A program made the translations under genes and the position numbers. A stretch of DNA of 9,231 bases from CAYVSP01 sp964453655 (GTDB lineage Bacteria; Patescibacteriota; Saccharimonadia; Saccharimonadales; CAYVSP01): contig CAYVSP010000024.1 of NCBI GenBank assembly GCA_964453655.1, forward strand, positions 1-9,231, in the 5' to 3' direction. The notes beneath the pieces were generated by a model, which did not search any database, was not told the DNA's origin, and saw only the letters and a program-made list of their open reading frames with translations. Below are positions 1-7,374 of the stretch, one piece after another. Numbering within the stretch: the stretch's first letter is position 1; the number at the start of each line of letters is the position of its first letter.

Positions 1-1556
1 ATAGCCTTCAGTAAGCCATCTTGCAACATGGTGAGCATACCGTCTTCAATCGCTTTCTTTTCGATGATTTCGGTAGTCACTTCATTAGCAGGCAATCTCA
101 GAATTTGACGCACGCCAGGTGTCATCTGTAATTGTTCACGCAGCGCAAGCTGACCTTGATAGCCAAAGGGATTCTCAGCTGATTTACCTGACCGGTAAAA
201 CGTAACCTTGTTAAGATCAGGTTTCTCGACTGCTTTAGGCAAACTATCGATAACTGGTTGCAATTGTTTAATTAGTGCTGCATCGGGTTGATAGGGTTGC
301 TTTGTTTTGTCGTCTAGGCGCCGAACTAGGCGCTGTGCCATAACAAGGTGCATGGCAGAGGCAAATAATGGATTGATGCCGACCGCATCAAGCATGCGTG
401 TCAAAGCAGCAGCGGCCGAATAGGCGTGAAACGTACTCATAACTAAGTGACCGGTTAAGGCAGCCTGTAGTGCTGTTCGGGCCGTATCCTGATCACGAAT
501 TTCACCTACCATGACTATGTCCGGATCAAGCCGTAGTACGGCTCGAAGTTTCTCGGCGAAACCAGTTTTTGCCTGGTCTCCCTCAACCGGTATTTGTACA
601 ACGCCAGGCATGAAATATTCAATTGGATCTTCGAGTGTAACGATTTTCCGTTCAGATGTATTGAGCGTGTTAATAAGTGAGTAAAGTGTGGTGGTCTTGC
701 CTGAGCCTGTCGGACCAACTACCAACACCATCCCTGTCGGATGTTGAATAATATCGTCTACAACTTTGCGTTCATTAATACTCAAGCCAAGTTTATCTAG
801 ATTAAGCAGTTCTAGTTTGAGCGTAAACAAGCGCATCACGACATCCTGGCCAAAGGCAGCCGGAATGGTTTCTACACGCAAGTTAACGGTCACTTTATCA
901 CCACTAGCCATGGTGTATTCTTTGTTGATATGCCCAGTCTGTGCATCAGGCGCGTTGGTTGAAACATTCGCAACTATGGCTATCGCCGAAACGAGTTGGC
1001 GATATTTATCGATGGCGAGTTGTGCAATCGGGTGCAAGACACCATCAACCCTAAAGCGGATACGCACAGCCTCTTTTTGACACTCCAGATGAATATCTGA
1101 TGCTTTTAGTTGGTAGGCTTGTTTTACTAAATAAGCCAGAAGATCATCGGCCCGTACCTGAGCCAAGGTTGCTGATACGTTTTCAATGCCAATTTGCTGG
1201 TCAAAAGAAGATACACTGATATCTTGGTATTTGACTTCCTTTGGGGGATCATACAGCTTCATATAGTCCCCAAAACCGGTATCTGAGATCAATGAATAGG
1301 AAATCCGCTGATCCATAAATCGCTGCCTCAAGTTGCTCATTGTTGCCTGAGACGTCATATTAGTAACTCCGAAATTGATATGGTGCTCATCGGTATTTAA
1401 AGGTATGACGCGCAGGCTGTAGAGTTCGGGCAGAGCTAATAAATCCTTGTAGAGAGTTTTGTTAACATTAGCTGATGTGTCAAAATAGCTCAAACCCAGA
1501 ATACGGGCACGCCGTTGGGTTGCTTGCTCTTCATCAACTCTAGCATCTTGGCTCAT
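1..1556 (-). CDS. GspE/PilB-family type IV pilus / type II secretion assembly ATPase (3' end beyond window)
   Basis: This gene encodes a hexameric cytoplasmic ATPase of the type that powers pilin polymerisation or type II secretion. I translated it by hand from ATG at 1556: about 518 codons are open to the left edge, where the protein is probably only some 15-25 residues short of its end. An N-terminal domain (about 1-130) precedes an ASDIHLE segment and the ATPase core. The core shows Walker A GPTGSGKTTT (G281-T290, K287), an Asp box LEDPIEY (E309/D310), Walker B MVGEIRD (E352) and a His box TGHLVMSTFHA (H370, H377), then AQRLVRRL. The tetracysteine zinc motif that normally follows AQRLVRRL is absent. 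No Shine-Dalgarno is visible; a possible TATGCT box lies at 1570-1575. It is divergent from the methyltransferase gene. The family call is secure. PilB is likelier than GspE, because Saccharibacteria carry type IV pili; that choice is inference. Confidence 0.95.
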   Translation of the reverse strand, partial: MSQDARVDEEQATQRRARILGLSYFDTSANVNKTLYKDLLALPELYSLRVIPLNTDEHHINFGVTNMTSQATMSNLRQRFMDQRISYSLISDTGFGDYMKLYDPPKEVKYQDISVSSFDQQIGIENVSATLAQVRADDLLAYLVKQAYQLKASDIHLECQKEAVRIRFRVDGVLHPIAQLAIDKYRQLVSAIAIVANVSTNAPDAQTGHINKEYTMASGDKVTVNLRVETIPAAFGQDVVMRLFTLKLELLNLDKLGLSINERKVVDDIIQHPTGMVLVVGPTGSGKTTTLYSLINTLNTSERKIVTLEDPIEYFMPGVVQIPVEGDQAKTGFAEKLRAVLRLDPDIVMVGEIRDQDTARTALQAALTGHLVMSTFHAYSAAAALTRMLDAVGINPLFASAMHLVMAQRLVRRLDDKTKQPYQPDAALIKQLQPVIDSLPKAVEKPDLNKVTFYRSGKSAENPFGYQGQLALREQLQMTPGVRQILRLPANEVTTEIIEKKAIEDGMLTMLQDGLLKA

Positions 1557-1588
1557 TGGTACTTATTTAAGCATAAGAAAGATGAATT
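1557..1588. promoter_or_regulatory. 32-bp divergent intergenic region (probable back-to-back promoters)
   Basis: The gap separates the divergent starts of the pilus ATPase (minus) and the RNA methyltransferase (plus), so both promoters must lie here or reach into the coding sequences. On the minus strand TATGCT (1575 to 1570) ends 13 nt before ATG. On the plus strand only weak matches exist, for example CATAAG at 1572-1577 with TTGGCT 18 nt upstream. A purine-rich AGAAAGA (1576-1582), six nt before ATG 1589, may serve as a weak ribosome binding site. The existence of promoters follows from the gene layout; the exact boxes are tentative. Confidence 0.35.
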
Positions 1589-2089
1589 ATGAATCGCCGG
1601 ATTATCTTAATTGCCCATAACCTGCGCAGCTGCCACAATGTTGGCTCTTTATTAAGGACGGCTGAAGGGCTCGGTATAGCCAAAGTATATCTGAGCGGAT
1701 ACACGCCTTTTCCAAAAAAAGCCGGCGATCCTCGCTTGCCTCATTTAGCAAACAAGATAGATCGGCAGATCCATAAGACGGCTCTAGGGGCTGAGCAACT
1801 CATCAATTGGGAGCATATTGAAGATACCGACAGTCTACTTGATGCGCTCCGCAAGAAGGGCTTTGCAATAACCGCCTTAGAGCAAGGCCCCAGCACAAAA
1901 CCATTGCCACAATTTAAAACACCGGACCGTGTAGTACTAATTGTTGGAAACGAGGTTAGCGGCATAGAAGCAGACGTGCTGGCGAGTGTTGACCACGTAT
2001 TAGAAATTCCGATGCTTGGTAAGAAAGAATCCTTTAATGTCGTCCAAGCAGCTGCCATGGCTTTATACCATATGCGTTTTAGACAGTAA
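1589..2089 (+). CDS. TrmH-family (SPOUT) RNA 2'-O-methyltransferase
   Basis: This is a 166-residue SPOUT-fold methyltransferase predicted to transfer a methyl group from S-adenosylmethionine to a ribose 2'-OH in tRNA or rRNA. All three family motifs are visible. Motif 1 is NVGSLLRTAE (17-26, with the catalytic-type N17 and R23). Motif 2 is IVGNEVSGIE (118-127). Motif 3, IPMLGKKESFNV (140-151), forms part of the trefoil-knot cofactor site. The length matches the minimal catalytic domain; there is no N-terminal substrate-binding extension as in RlmB or TrmH proper, so the target RNA cannot be named. Motif 3 reads S-F-N where S-L-N is usual, a mild change. ATG 1589 is chosen because motif 1 begins only about 11 residues in and the divergent gene begins 33 bp away. 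The CAP gene follows after 19 bp. Confidence 0.93.
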   Translation: MNRRIILIAHNLRSCHNVGSLLRTAEGLGIAKVYLSGYTPFPKKAGDPRLPHLANKIDRQIHKTALGAEQLINWEHIEDTDSLLDALRKKGFAITALEQGPSTKPLPQFKTPDRVVLIVGNEVSGIEADVLASVDHVLEIPMLGKKESFNVVQAAAMALYHMRFRQ

Positions 2090-2093
2090 CAGT

Positions 2094-2108
2094 TATACTA
2101 TAGGTATT
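2094..2108 (+). promoter_or_regulatory. Candidate -10 box (TATACT) directly upstream of the CAP gene
   Basis: TATACT at 2094-2099 lies in the 19-bp gap between the methyltransferase stop and ATG 2109, with nine nt between box and ATG. A transcript begun about seven nt downstream would have a leader of only a few bases. No convincing -35 box sits 16-18 nt upstream. The only ribosome-binding-like bases are AGG at 2102-2104, too close to the ATG to be good. Cotranscription with the upstream gene remains possible. Confidence 0.4.
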
Positions 2109-3035
2109 ATGGCGACTCGCGGTCAGCCTTATCACAAAAAACGCTACGGCCACCACCAAAAAAAGACAGCACACTTTTTAAAAGCTTATTATCCTTATAT
2201 ACCTTTGCTGTCCATTGTAATAGCAATTTTCTTCGTTGCTTTCGGAATGCCTGTAGTTAAACAAGGAGTGCTTTCCTACGCGACAAATGTCGACACGGCT
2301 AGTTTATTAGATGAAACCAATCAACAGCGAAGCGCAAATCACGAACGCCTATTTACACTTAATGAGAAGCTTAATCAGGCCGCTCAAGCAAAAGCCAATG
2401 ATATGGTTGCGCGAAATTACTGGTCACATAATACGCCGGACGGGAATCCACCCTGGACTTTTATTGACAAAGTCGGCTATCAATATCAAAAGGCAGGTGA
2501 AAACTTGGCTTACGGCTTTACGAGTAGCGCCGGTACTGTCCGAGGCTGGATGAACAGTCCGCCGCATCGTGAAAACTTGCTGGATACCACCTTTACGCAA
2601 GCTGGTTTCGGCTTTGCCAACAGCCCCAACTATCAAAACCAGGGCAATGAAACTATTGTAGTGGCATTGTACGCTGCACCTAACCAACTGCAGCTTACAG
2701 ATAGCCTGCCAGCTGGTATAACTCTTACTAATAGTCCACCTACTGGTTTAAGCACCTTGGGGGCTACAACGCAAGCGCAGCCCGAACCAAGAACTTCTAA
2801 TATTACTTTTGCGCAGCTACTCAGCAACCGACGCCTGCCCTGGTTAAATACGCTCCTCGTTTTAGCTGCTGGCGTAAGCCTCGGAATTATACTTGTGCGC
2901 CATGGCTTAAAGTTAAAACGGGTAGTAGCCAAAACCGAACATTTTGCTCTAACCCACCCGCTGTTTGATGTGACTTTAATAAGCTTGGTCGTACTCTGTG
3001 TTCTATTAATTCGCAGCGCCGGTGTAATCCGTTAG
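2109..3035 (+). CDS. Membrane-anchored CAP/SCP-domain (YkwD-like) protein
   Basis: This gene encodes 308 residues from ATG 2109. The frame stays open upstream to 2016, but that part lies inside the methyltransferase gene and has only a TTG. A very basic, His/Lys-rich N-terminus (1-25) leads into a membrane segment (about 30-50). A CAP domain (about 64-190) follows, with the characteristic SHNTPDG (H107), GENLAYG (E131) and NSPPHRENLL (H153) blocks; H/E/H residues line the CAP cavity. A Pro/Thr/Ser/Gln-rich linker (about 192-232) precedes two further membrane segments (about 246-263 and 287-305). These are separated by the basic stretch RHGLKLKR. The positive-inside rule places the CAP domain outside the cell, held at both ends. 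Bacterial CAP proteins have few assigned activities, and I assign none. The stop interlocks with that of dnaE. Confidence 0.92.
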   Translation: MATRGQPYHKKRYGHHQKKTAHFLKAYYPYIPLLSIVIAIFFVAFGMPVVKQGVLSYATNVDTASLLDETNQQRSANHERLFTLNEKLNQAAQAKANDMVARNYWSHNTPDGNPPWTFIDKVGYQYQKAGENLAYGFTSSAGTVRGWMNSPPHRENLLDTTFTQAGFGFANSPNYQNQGNETIVVALYAAPNQLQLTDSLPAGITLTNSPPTGLSTLGATTQAQPEPRTSNITFAQLLSNRRLPWLNTLLVLAAGVSLGIILVRHGLKLKRVVAKTEHFALTHPLFDVTLISLVVLCVLLIRSAGVIR

Positions 3036-6000
3036 CTCACTTTGACGTTTGCTATACCAAGCAGCGTCTGAAGCTCGCCTAAGACTGTCGGCGTATTGCT
3101 GATACGCATAGGTAATTTGATAATTTGCTTGTTGGCATCTTCACCGAGTACCAGGACTACTTCAGTATCGCCCTGATAGCCATCAATCGTGCGTTTTAAA
3201 GAGAGTAGTAGATCTTGATCCTCTCCACTGTTCAGTCTAAGGTACACCCTGGCCGGTAAACTTGTGTCGTCGCTACGAGGCGCCACCTTAGCGCCTGGCC
3301 CTTTCGGGAAGGCAACCTTTTTACCGGTAGATTTATACTGGGCCGCCTCTTCGATGGTTAGCTCGCGTGCTTCGTCAACCAAAACTTTCACTTCGCCTAG
3401 TCGAGCACCGCTGCGATCACGAGCTGTTAGTTTTCCTTGGGCAATAATAACTCTATCACGCACCCACAAATCTTGTTGCTGGTAGCTGCCCGGGAAAAGT
3501 ACTAACTCAATTTCGCCCAATCTATCGTTTAATTTCACAAAAGCCATTTTCTGGCCTTTCCTTGTCATAATTTCTCGGACATCACCTATTGCACCCCCAA
3601 CCGTAACACGCTTGCCATCATGTTCTTCATGAATTTCATTGAGTGGTATGGTTTGCTCAGCTAAAATTTCTTCAAACTGTTCCAGTGGATGGTTTGATAG
3701 GTAAATACCCAGCAAATCCCGTTCCCATCTTAATAACTCTGCCTGATTGAGCTCAACTTCTGCTGTGTGAAGTTCAAGTTTACTATGAAGCACGCTTGTT
3801 TGCTCAGCGCCTCCAAATAAATCAGTCTGGCCTTCAATCCTGGCTTTTTGCAAACGCGAGGCATAGGCTAAGATAGTATCCATATTATTCAGCAAAGTAC
3901 TACGATCTGAAAAACGATCAAACGCTCCAGCCTTAATGAGGCATTCAATGGCTTTTCGATTCACAACTCTAGTGTTAACCTTGCCAAAAAAGTCCTCGAT
4001 GCTTTTAAAGCCTTGGCCCACTTCACGGGCCCGCAGAATTTCCTCAACAGCGCCTGTACCAACGTTCTTAATAGCGGCTAGCCCGAAGCGGATTTGATTT
4101 TTAGTCGGTACTACTGCGAACTCTAGGAATGATTCATTCACATCCGGCGGTAAGACTTCGATGCCCATGTGCTTACATTCATTTATCTCAATTGCTAACC
4201 TGTCTGTGTTATCGAAGTCACTGGTCATCAGTGCGGCCATAAAAGCATCCGGATAATTTGCCTTTAAGTAGGCGGTCCATAAAGCAATCTGGGCATAACA
4301 AGTAGCGTGCGCTTTATTAAATGAATAATCAGCAAAGGGTTGAATCTGCTCCCAAAGCTTTATTGCCTCAGCTCTCGTTAACCCTTGCTTGAGGCAACCA
4401 CTAATGAATTTAGGCTCTTCAGCCGTCATAATGTCGCGCTTCTTTTTGCCGATCGCCTTACGCACCAAGTCAGCCTCTCCCGGTGTATAACCCGCTACCA
4501 GTTGAAGCAATTTGATAATTTGCTCCTGATAAACCATAACGCCGTATGTTTCCTGTAGTATAGGTTCGAGCGAACTGTGTAAGTAACGCACGGAAATCGG
4601 CTTATGCTTTCCTTCTATAAAGCGAGGAATTTCCTGCATTGGGCCTGGTCGGTATAGAGCATTCATGGCCACCAGATCATCAAACCGTGTCGGTTTTAGC
4701 TCCTTAAGATAGCGCTTCATGCCGGCTGATTCAAACTGGAAAACGCCAGTAGTGTCACCCCGCTGAAAAAGCTGGTAGGTTTTTAGATCGTCTTTTGGCA
4801 CTTCATTTAGATCAATATCTTTATCGTAAACCCGACGGATAATCCGCAGTGCGTTCTTGATAATAGTTAGGTTAGATAGGCCCAGAAAATCAATTTTAAG
4901 TAGTCCGAGCTCATCAATAGGCCCCATCGAATACTGGGTGGCCACAACGCCTTTCTGGGCCATTTCAAGGGGTGTAAATTTCACGATATCATTCGGTGCA
5001 ATAACCACGCCGGCCGCATGCACACCATGGCTTCGAATGGTGCCCTCTAGTTGTATTGCCAAGTCAAATACCTGCCGCGAACTTTCGTTTGTCTGATATT
5101 CCTGCTTCAAGTTCGGATCCTTTTTGAGTGATTCAGCCAAAGGGATGTGCCGGCCCTGAATTGGTTGTGGCAGCATTTTAGCCAAACGGTCAGCCTCGGC
5201 ATAAGGTACCTGGAGAACCCTGGCAACATCCCGTACAGCGTTTCTTGCCGCCATACGACCAAAGGTAACTATATTAGCAACCCGCTGCTCGCCGTATTTA
5301 TCAACACAATAGCGAATCACTTCGTCGCGACGTGAATCTTGTATATCAATGTCAAAGTCTGGCATAGATATACGATCAGGATTCAAAAAGCGCTCAAACA
5401 GTAAGCCGTACTCGAGCGGATTAATTTCGGTTATACGCAACCCATAGGCAACAATAGAAGCTGCACCACTGCCTCTACCTGGCCCGAAGATGATACCACG
5501 ATCTTTGCCCCAATTAATAAAGTCCTGCACAATCAAAAAGTAGCCCTCGAAGCCCATTTTTTCAATAACCGTTAACTCATACTCTGCTCTCTCTTTAACC
5601 TCCGCACTGAGCAATTTTTTGATGGCCGAAACACTCAGTCGAGAAACTTCTGCTTCTGTTTTGTTAACAAAGCGCCGTGCTAAGCCTTGGTAGACAAGCC
5701 GATGTAGAAAAGTCTGTGGGTTTTCACCTTTCGGCACTGGAAAGCTAGGTACTAGAATTTTACCTAGCTCAATTTCTAGATTGACTCGGTCGGCAATAGC
5801 CTTGGTGTTAGTTATAAGTTCAGGATAGTCTTTCCAGCGTTTTAAGATGTCCTTAGGGTCAGTCACATAAAGCTCGAACTCCTTCAAGCTCATGCGGCCT
5901 TCATCGCTTAAAAAAGAGCCGGTTTGCACGCACAACAGAACTTCGTGAGCCTCTTGATCGTCAGGTTTTAAGTAATGAGCATCGCAGGTTACCACGCCAG

Positions 6001-6652
6001 GAATATGCAGTTCTTTACTCAGATGCAGCAGTTGTTGATTGACTCGCTCTTGTTCTTCCCAGTGGGTAGGATGTTTTGGATGGCCATGATCTTGAATTTC
6101 GAGATAAAACCGATCCCCAAAAACATGTTTATACCACTTAGCTAACTTTTTAGCAGCTTCATATTGCCCTTGCCTAAGGGCATCGCTGATTTCACCGCCA
6201 ATACAGCCGCTTAAAACAATAAGTCCTTCATTATGTTCCTCGAGCAGCTTATGGTCGATACGTGGCTTGTAATAGAAACCTTTGAGATTGGCAATGGTAC
6301 TGAGCCGCATAAGATTTTCATAGCCGGCTTTGTTAATCGCCAGAAGAGTAAGGTGATAGTAGTTTTTATCCTTTGATGGATCTTTATCCTCATGTCCACG
6401 GGATGCAATATAGGCCTCCATTCCAAGAATCGGCTTTACACCGCGCGCAATGGCCTCCTTATAAAATTCAATCAATCCCGATAAAGTACCATGGTCAGTT
6501 ATGGCAATGCTGCTCATACCCATAGTGCTAACCGTATCCATTAGTGCGGGTATTTTAGTTAGACCATCCAAAAGGCTATATTGCGTATGATTATGTAAAT
6601 GAACAAAATCCTGCGCCAGGGGTTTATTTTTTTCTGTTGTTTTACCTGCCAT
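3032..6652 (-). CDS. dnaE: DNA polymerase III alpha subunit (replicative polymerase)
   Basis: This complete 1206-residue DnaE catalyses chromosomal DNA synthesis in the replisome. The N-terminal PHP domain (about 15-280) carries the full ligand set: H20, H22, D29, H54, E79, H100, C150, D224 and H226. The polymerase core has GPGRGSGAAS (390-399) and the catalytic carboxylates D434 and D436 in PDFDID plus D588 in LLKIDFLGL. A helix-hairpin-helix region lies near 880-920. A clamp-binding motif QTDLFG starts at Q942, and an OB fold lies at about 1010-1080. A C-terminal domain (about 1108-1206) follows, of the type found in longer DnaE1 proteins. Length is typical of DnaE (E. coli 1160). ATG 6652 has no Shine-Dalgarno but a TATAAT 12 nt upstream. 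The gene follows the small membrane-protein trio on the same strand and converges on the CAP gene with a 3-bp overlap. Confidence 0.98.
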   Translation of the reverse strand: MAGKTTEKNKPLAQDFVHLHNHTQYSLLDGLTKIPALMDTVSTMGMSSIAITDHGTLSGLIEFYKEAIARGVKPILGMEAYIASRGHEDKDPSKDKNYYHLTLLAINKAGYENLMRLSTIANLKGFYYKPRIDHKLLEEHNEGLIVLSGCIGGEISDALRQGQYEAAKKLAKWYKHVFGDRFYLEIQDHGHPKHPTHWEEQERVNQQLLHLSKELHIPGVVTCDAHYLKPDDQEAHEVLLCVQTGSFLSDEGRMSLKEFELYVTDPKDILKRWKDYPELITNTKAIADRVNLEIELGKILVPSFPVPKGENPQTFLHRLVYQGLARRFVNKTEAEVSRLSVSAIKKLLSAEVKERAEYELTVIEKMGFEGYFLIVQDFINWGKDRGIIFGPGRGSGAASIVAYGLRITEINPLEYGLLFERFLNPDRISMPDFDIDIQDSRRDEVIRYCVDKYGEQRVANIVTFGRMAARNAVRDVARVLQVPYAEADRLAKMLPQPIQGRHIPLAESLKKDPNLKQEYQTNESSRQVFDLAIQLEGTIRSHGVHAAGVVIAPNDIVKFTPLEMAQKGVVATQYSMGPIDELGLLKIDFLGLSNLTIIKNALRIIRRVYDKDIDLNEVPKDDLKTYQLFQRGDTTGVFQFESAGMKRYLKELKPTRFDDLVAMNALYRPGPMQEIPRFIEGKHKPISVRYLHSSLEPILQETYGVMVYQEQIIKLLQLVAGYTPGEADLVRKAIGKKKRDIMTAEEPKFISGCLKQGLTRAEAIKLWEQIQPFADYSFNKAHATCYAQIALWTAYLKANYPDAFMAALMTSDFDNTDRLAIEINECKHMGIEVLPPDVNESFLEFAVVPTKNQIRFGLAAIKNVGTGAVEEILRAREVGQGFKSIEDFFGKVNTRVVNRKAIECLIKAGAFDRFSDRSTLLNNMDTILAYASRLQKARIEGQTDLFGGAEQTSVLHSKLELHTAEVELNQAELLRWERDLLGIYLSNHPLEQFEEILAEQTIPLNEIHEEHDGKRVTVGGAIGDVREIMTRKGQKMAFVKLNDRLGEIELVLFPGSYQQQDLWVRDRVIIAQGKLTARDRSGARLGEVKVLVDEARELTIEEAAQYKSTGKKVAFPKGPGAKVAPRSDDTSLPARVYLRLNSGEDQDLLLSLKRTIDGYQGDTEVVLVLGEDANKQIIKLPMRISNTPTVLGELQTLLGIANVKVS

Positions 6653-6670
6653 ATATTACTGCTTATTATA
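6653..6670 (-). promoter_or_regulatory. dnaE promoter: TATAAT -10 box close to the start codon
   Basis: On the minus strand a perfect TATAAT (6670 to 6665) ends 12 nt before ATG 6652. With a start site about seven nt downstream of the box, the 5' leader would be roughly six bases, too short for a ribosome binding site, and none is seen. No TTGACA-like -35 stands at 16-18 nt spacing. The 67-bp gap from the upstream trio supports an independent promoter. Confidence 0.6.
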
Positions 6671-6678
6671 CTGCTTAT
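6657..6678. repeat. Tandem 10-bp direct repeat over the dnaE promoter
   Basis: TACTGCTTAT occurs at 6657-6666 and again at 6669-6678 (ATAAGCAGTA twice on the coding strand), giving a 12-bp period. The repeat pair brackets the TATAAT box, so each repeat is followed by an AT-rich near -10 sequence (TATAAT, then ATATAT just before the start codon). It could be a pair of protein-binding half sites, a duplicated promoter or chance; the sequence does not decide. Confidence 0.6.
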
Positions 6679-6719
6679 GTGTGTTCCGGCCGGCCAAAGT
6701 GGCGACTTTTACAACATTA

Positions 6720-6974
6720 CTATTTAGCTTGAACGGTATGTTTCACCTGCTCCACAAATGGCCCTACAAGTGGAACGTCATGAAAAAAAGATAAGATCCA
6801 GAGTAGCAATGCAATCAGGATAGTGGCACCTAGCACACCTGCGAGACCGCCGATAAGTCCTTTTAAAAAACTATTTTTATAGGCCTCATTACGGTCCACA
6901 TAGCCGCTTTCATAAATATTGGCCAGCATCCGGCCGAGTTGTTCGTAATCCTTATTACTTCGTGATTGTGCCAT
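6720..6974 (-). CDS. Small membrane protein, DUF5665-like
   Basis: This gene encodes 84 residues. A polar N-terminal part (1-33) contains LGRMLANIYESGY. One long hydrophobic stretch follows (about 38-66), glycine-rich at first (GLIGGLAGVLGATI) and ending in LLLWILSFF. The end is a short amphipathic tail with PLVGPFVEQV. This pattern resembles the DUF5665 family as I remember it, whose function is unknown. ATG 6974 overlaps the end of the YtxH-like gene by 20 nt and has no Shine-Dalgarno, so translation is probably coupled to that gene. An alternative ATG at codon 16 is less likely, because it would cut into the conserved-looking segment. It is the last gene of the trio, 67 bp before dnaE. A role at the inner face of the membrane is inference. 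Confidence 0.8.
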   Translation of the reverse strand: MAQSRSNKDYEQLGRMLANIYESGYVDRNEAYKNSFLKGLIGGLAGVLGATILIALLLWILSFFHDVPLVGPFVEQVKHTVQAK

Positions 6975-7374
6975 TTTTTTGAAGATAGGTCTTGAGATGT
7001 TTTACGGCATCGTTCACTTCTTTTACTGCTTTATCAAGGTCTCGATCGTCAGCGTCGCCTTCATGCAGTGCCGACAGTACAGCCCGTGCTTTTTCTTTGG
7101 CTACGACGGCGCTATCCAGTAGTTTATTCAGTTCAACCTTCGCCTTAGCCTGTAAGCCTTCTGTCTGCTTTTTGGCTTCCTTTATTAACACCGCTAATTG
7201 GCTGTGAAGCTCTTTTAGTTTTCGTTCCGCTTGAGTCATTGTATGCTGGGCAGTTTTTTTTATATCTTTGCGAGTTTCTTTACCGCTTTTAGGAGCAGTT
7301 AATATTCCCGCAATATAGCCGGTTAAGCCCGCCAACACCGCACCAATTGCCCATTTGCCTGTATTCTTAGCCAC
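6955..7374 (-). CDS. YtxH-like membrane-anchored coiled-coil protein
   Basis: This gene encodes 139 residues from GTG 7374. A glycine/alanine-rich membrane segment (about 8-26) runs directly into TAPKSGKETRKDI, the hallmark of the YtxH family. A long, highly charged Lys/Glu/Ala helical region (about 35-130) with coiled-coil character follows. The frame extends upstream to a TTG at 7407, but AAGGAGG nine nt before GTG fixes the start. The GTG start overlaps the stop of the upstream gene by eight nt and the 3' end overlaps the DUF5665-like gene by 20 nt, so the three genes are almost certainly one operon. In Bacillus, ytxH sits next to the DUF948 gene ytxG in a general-stress operon, and the same pairing appears here. 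Its molecular function is not established. Confidence 0.9.
   Translation of the reverse strand: MAKNTGKWAIGAVLAGLTGYIAGILTAPKSGKETRKDIKKTAQHTMTQAERKLKELHSQLAVLIKEAKKQTEGLQAKAKVELNKLLDSAVVAKEKARAVLSALHEGDADDRDLDKAVKEVNDAVKHLKTYLQKNGTITK

Noticed and set aside
515..1080. Short open frames within the pilus ATPase region on both strands
   Set aside because: They are shadows of the continuous minus-strand ATPase frame, whose Walker A, Asp, Walker B and His boxes are intact across the region.
2016..2108. Upstream extension of the CAP gene frame (339 residues)
   Set aside because: The extension lies within the methyltransferase gene in another frame, begins with TTG without a ribosome binding site, and precedes the natural basic-then-hydrophobic N-terminus at ATG 2109.
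3264..5335. Plus-strand open frames inside dnaE (3264-3485, 4857-5096, 5147-5335)
   Set aside because: They are antisense to conserved DnaE blocks, show no recognisable domain, and have no promoter or ribosome binding signal.
6686..6709. CCGGCCGGCC palindrome next to an AAAGT-GGCG-ACTTT hairpin between the DUF5665-like gene and dnaE, as a possible terminator
   Set aside because: The hairpin stem is only 5 bp and AT-rich. On the transcribed strand it is followed by GGCCGGCC and not a T-run, so it does not look like an intrinsic terminator.
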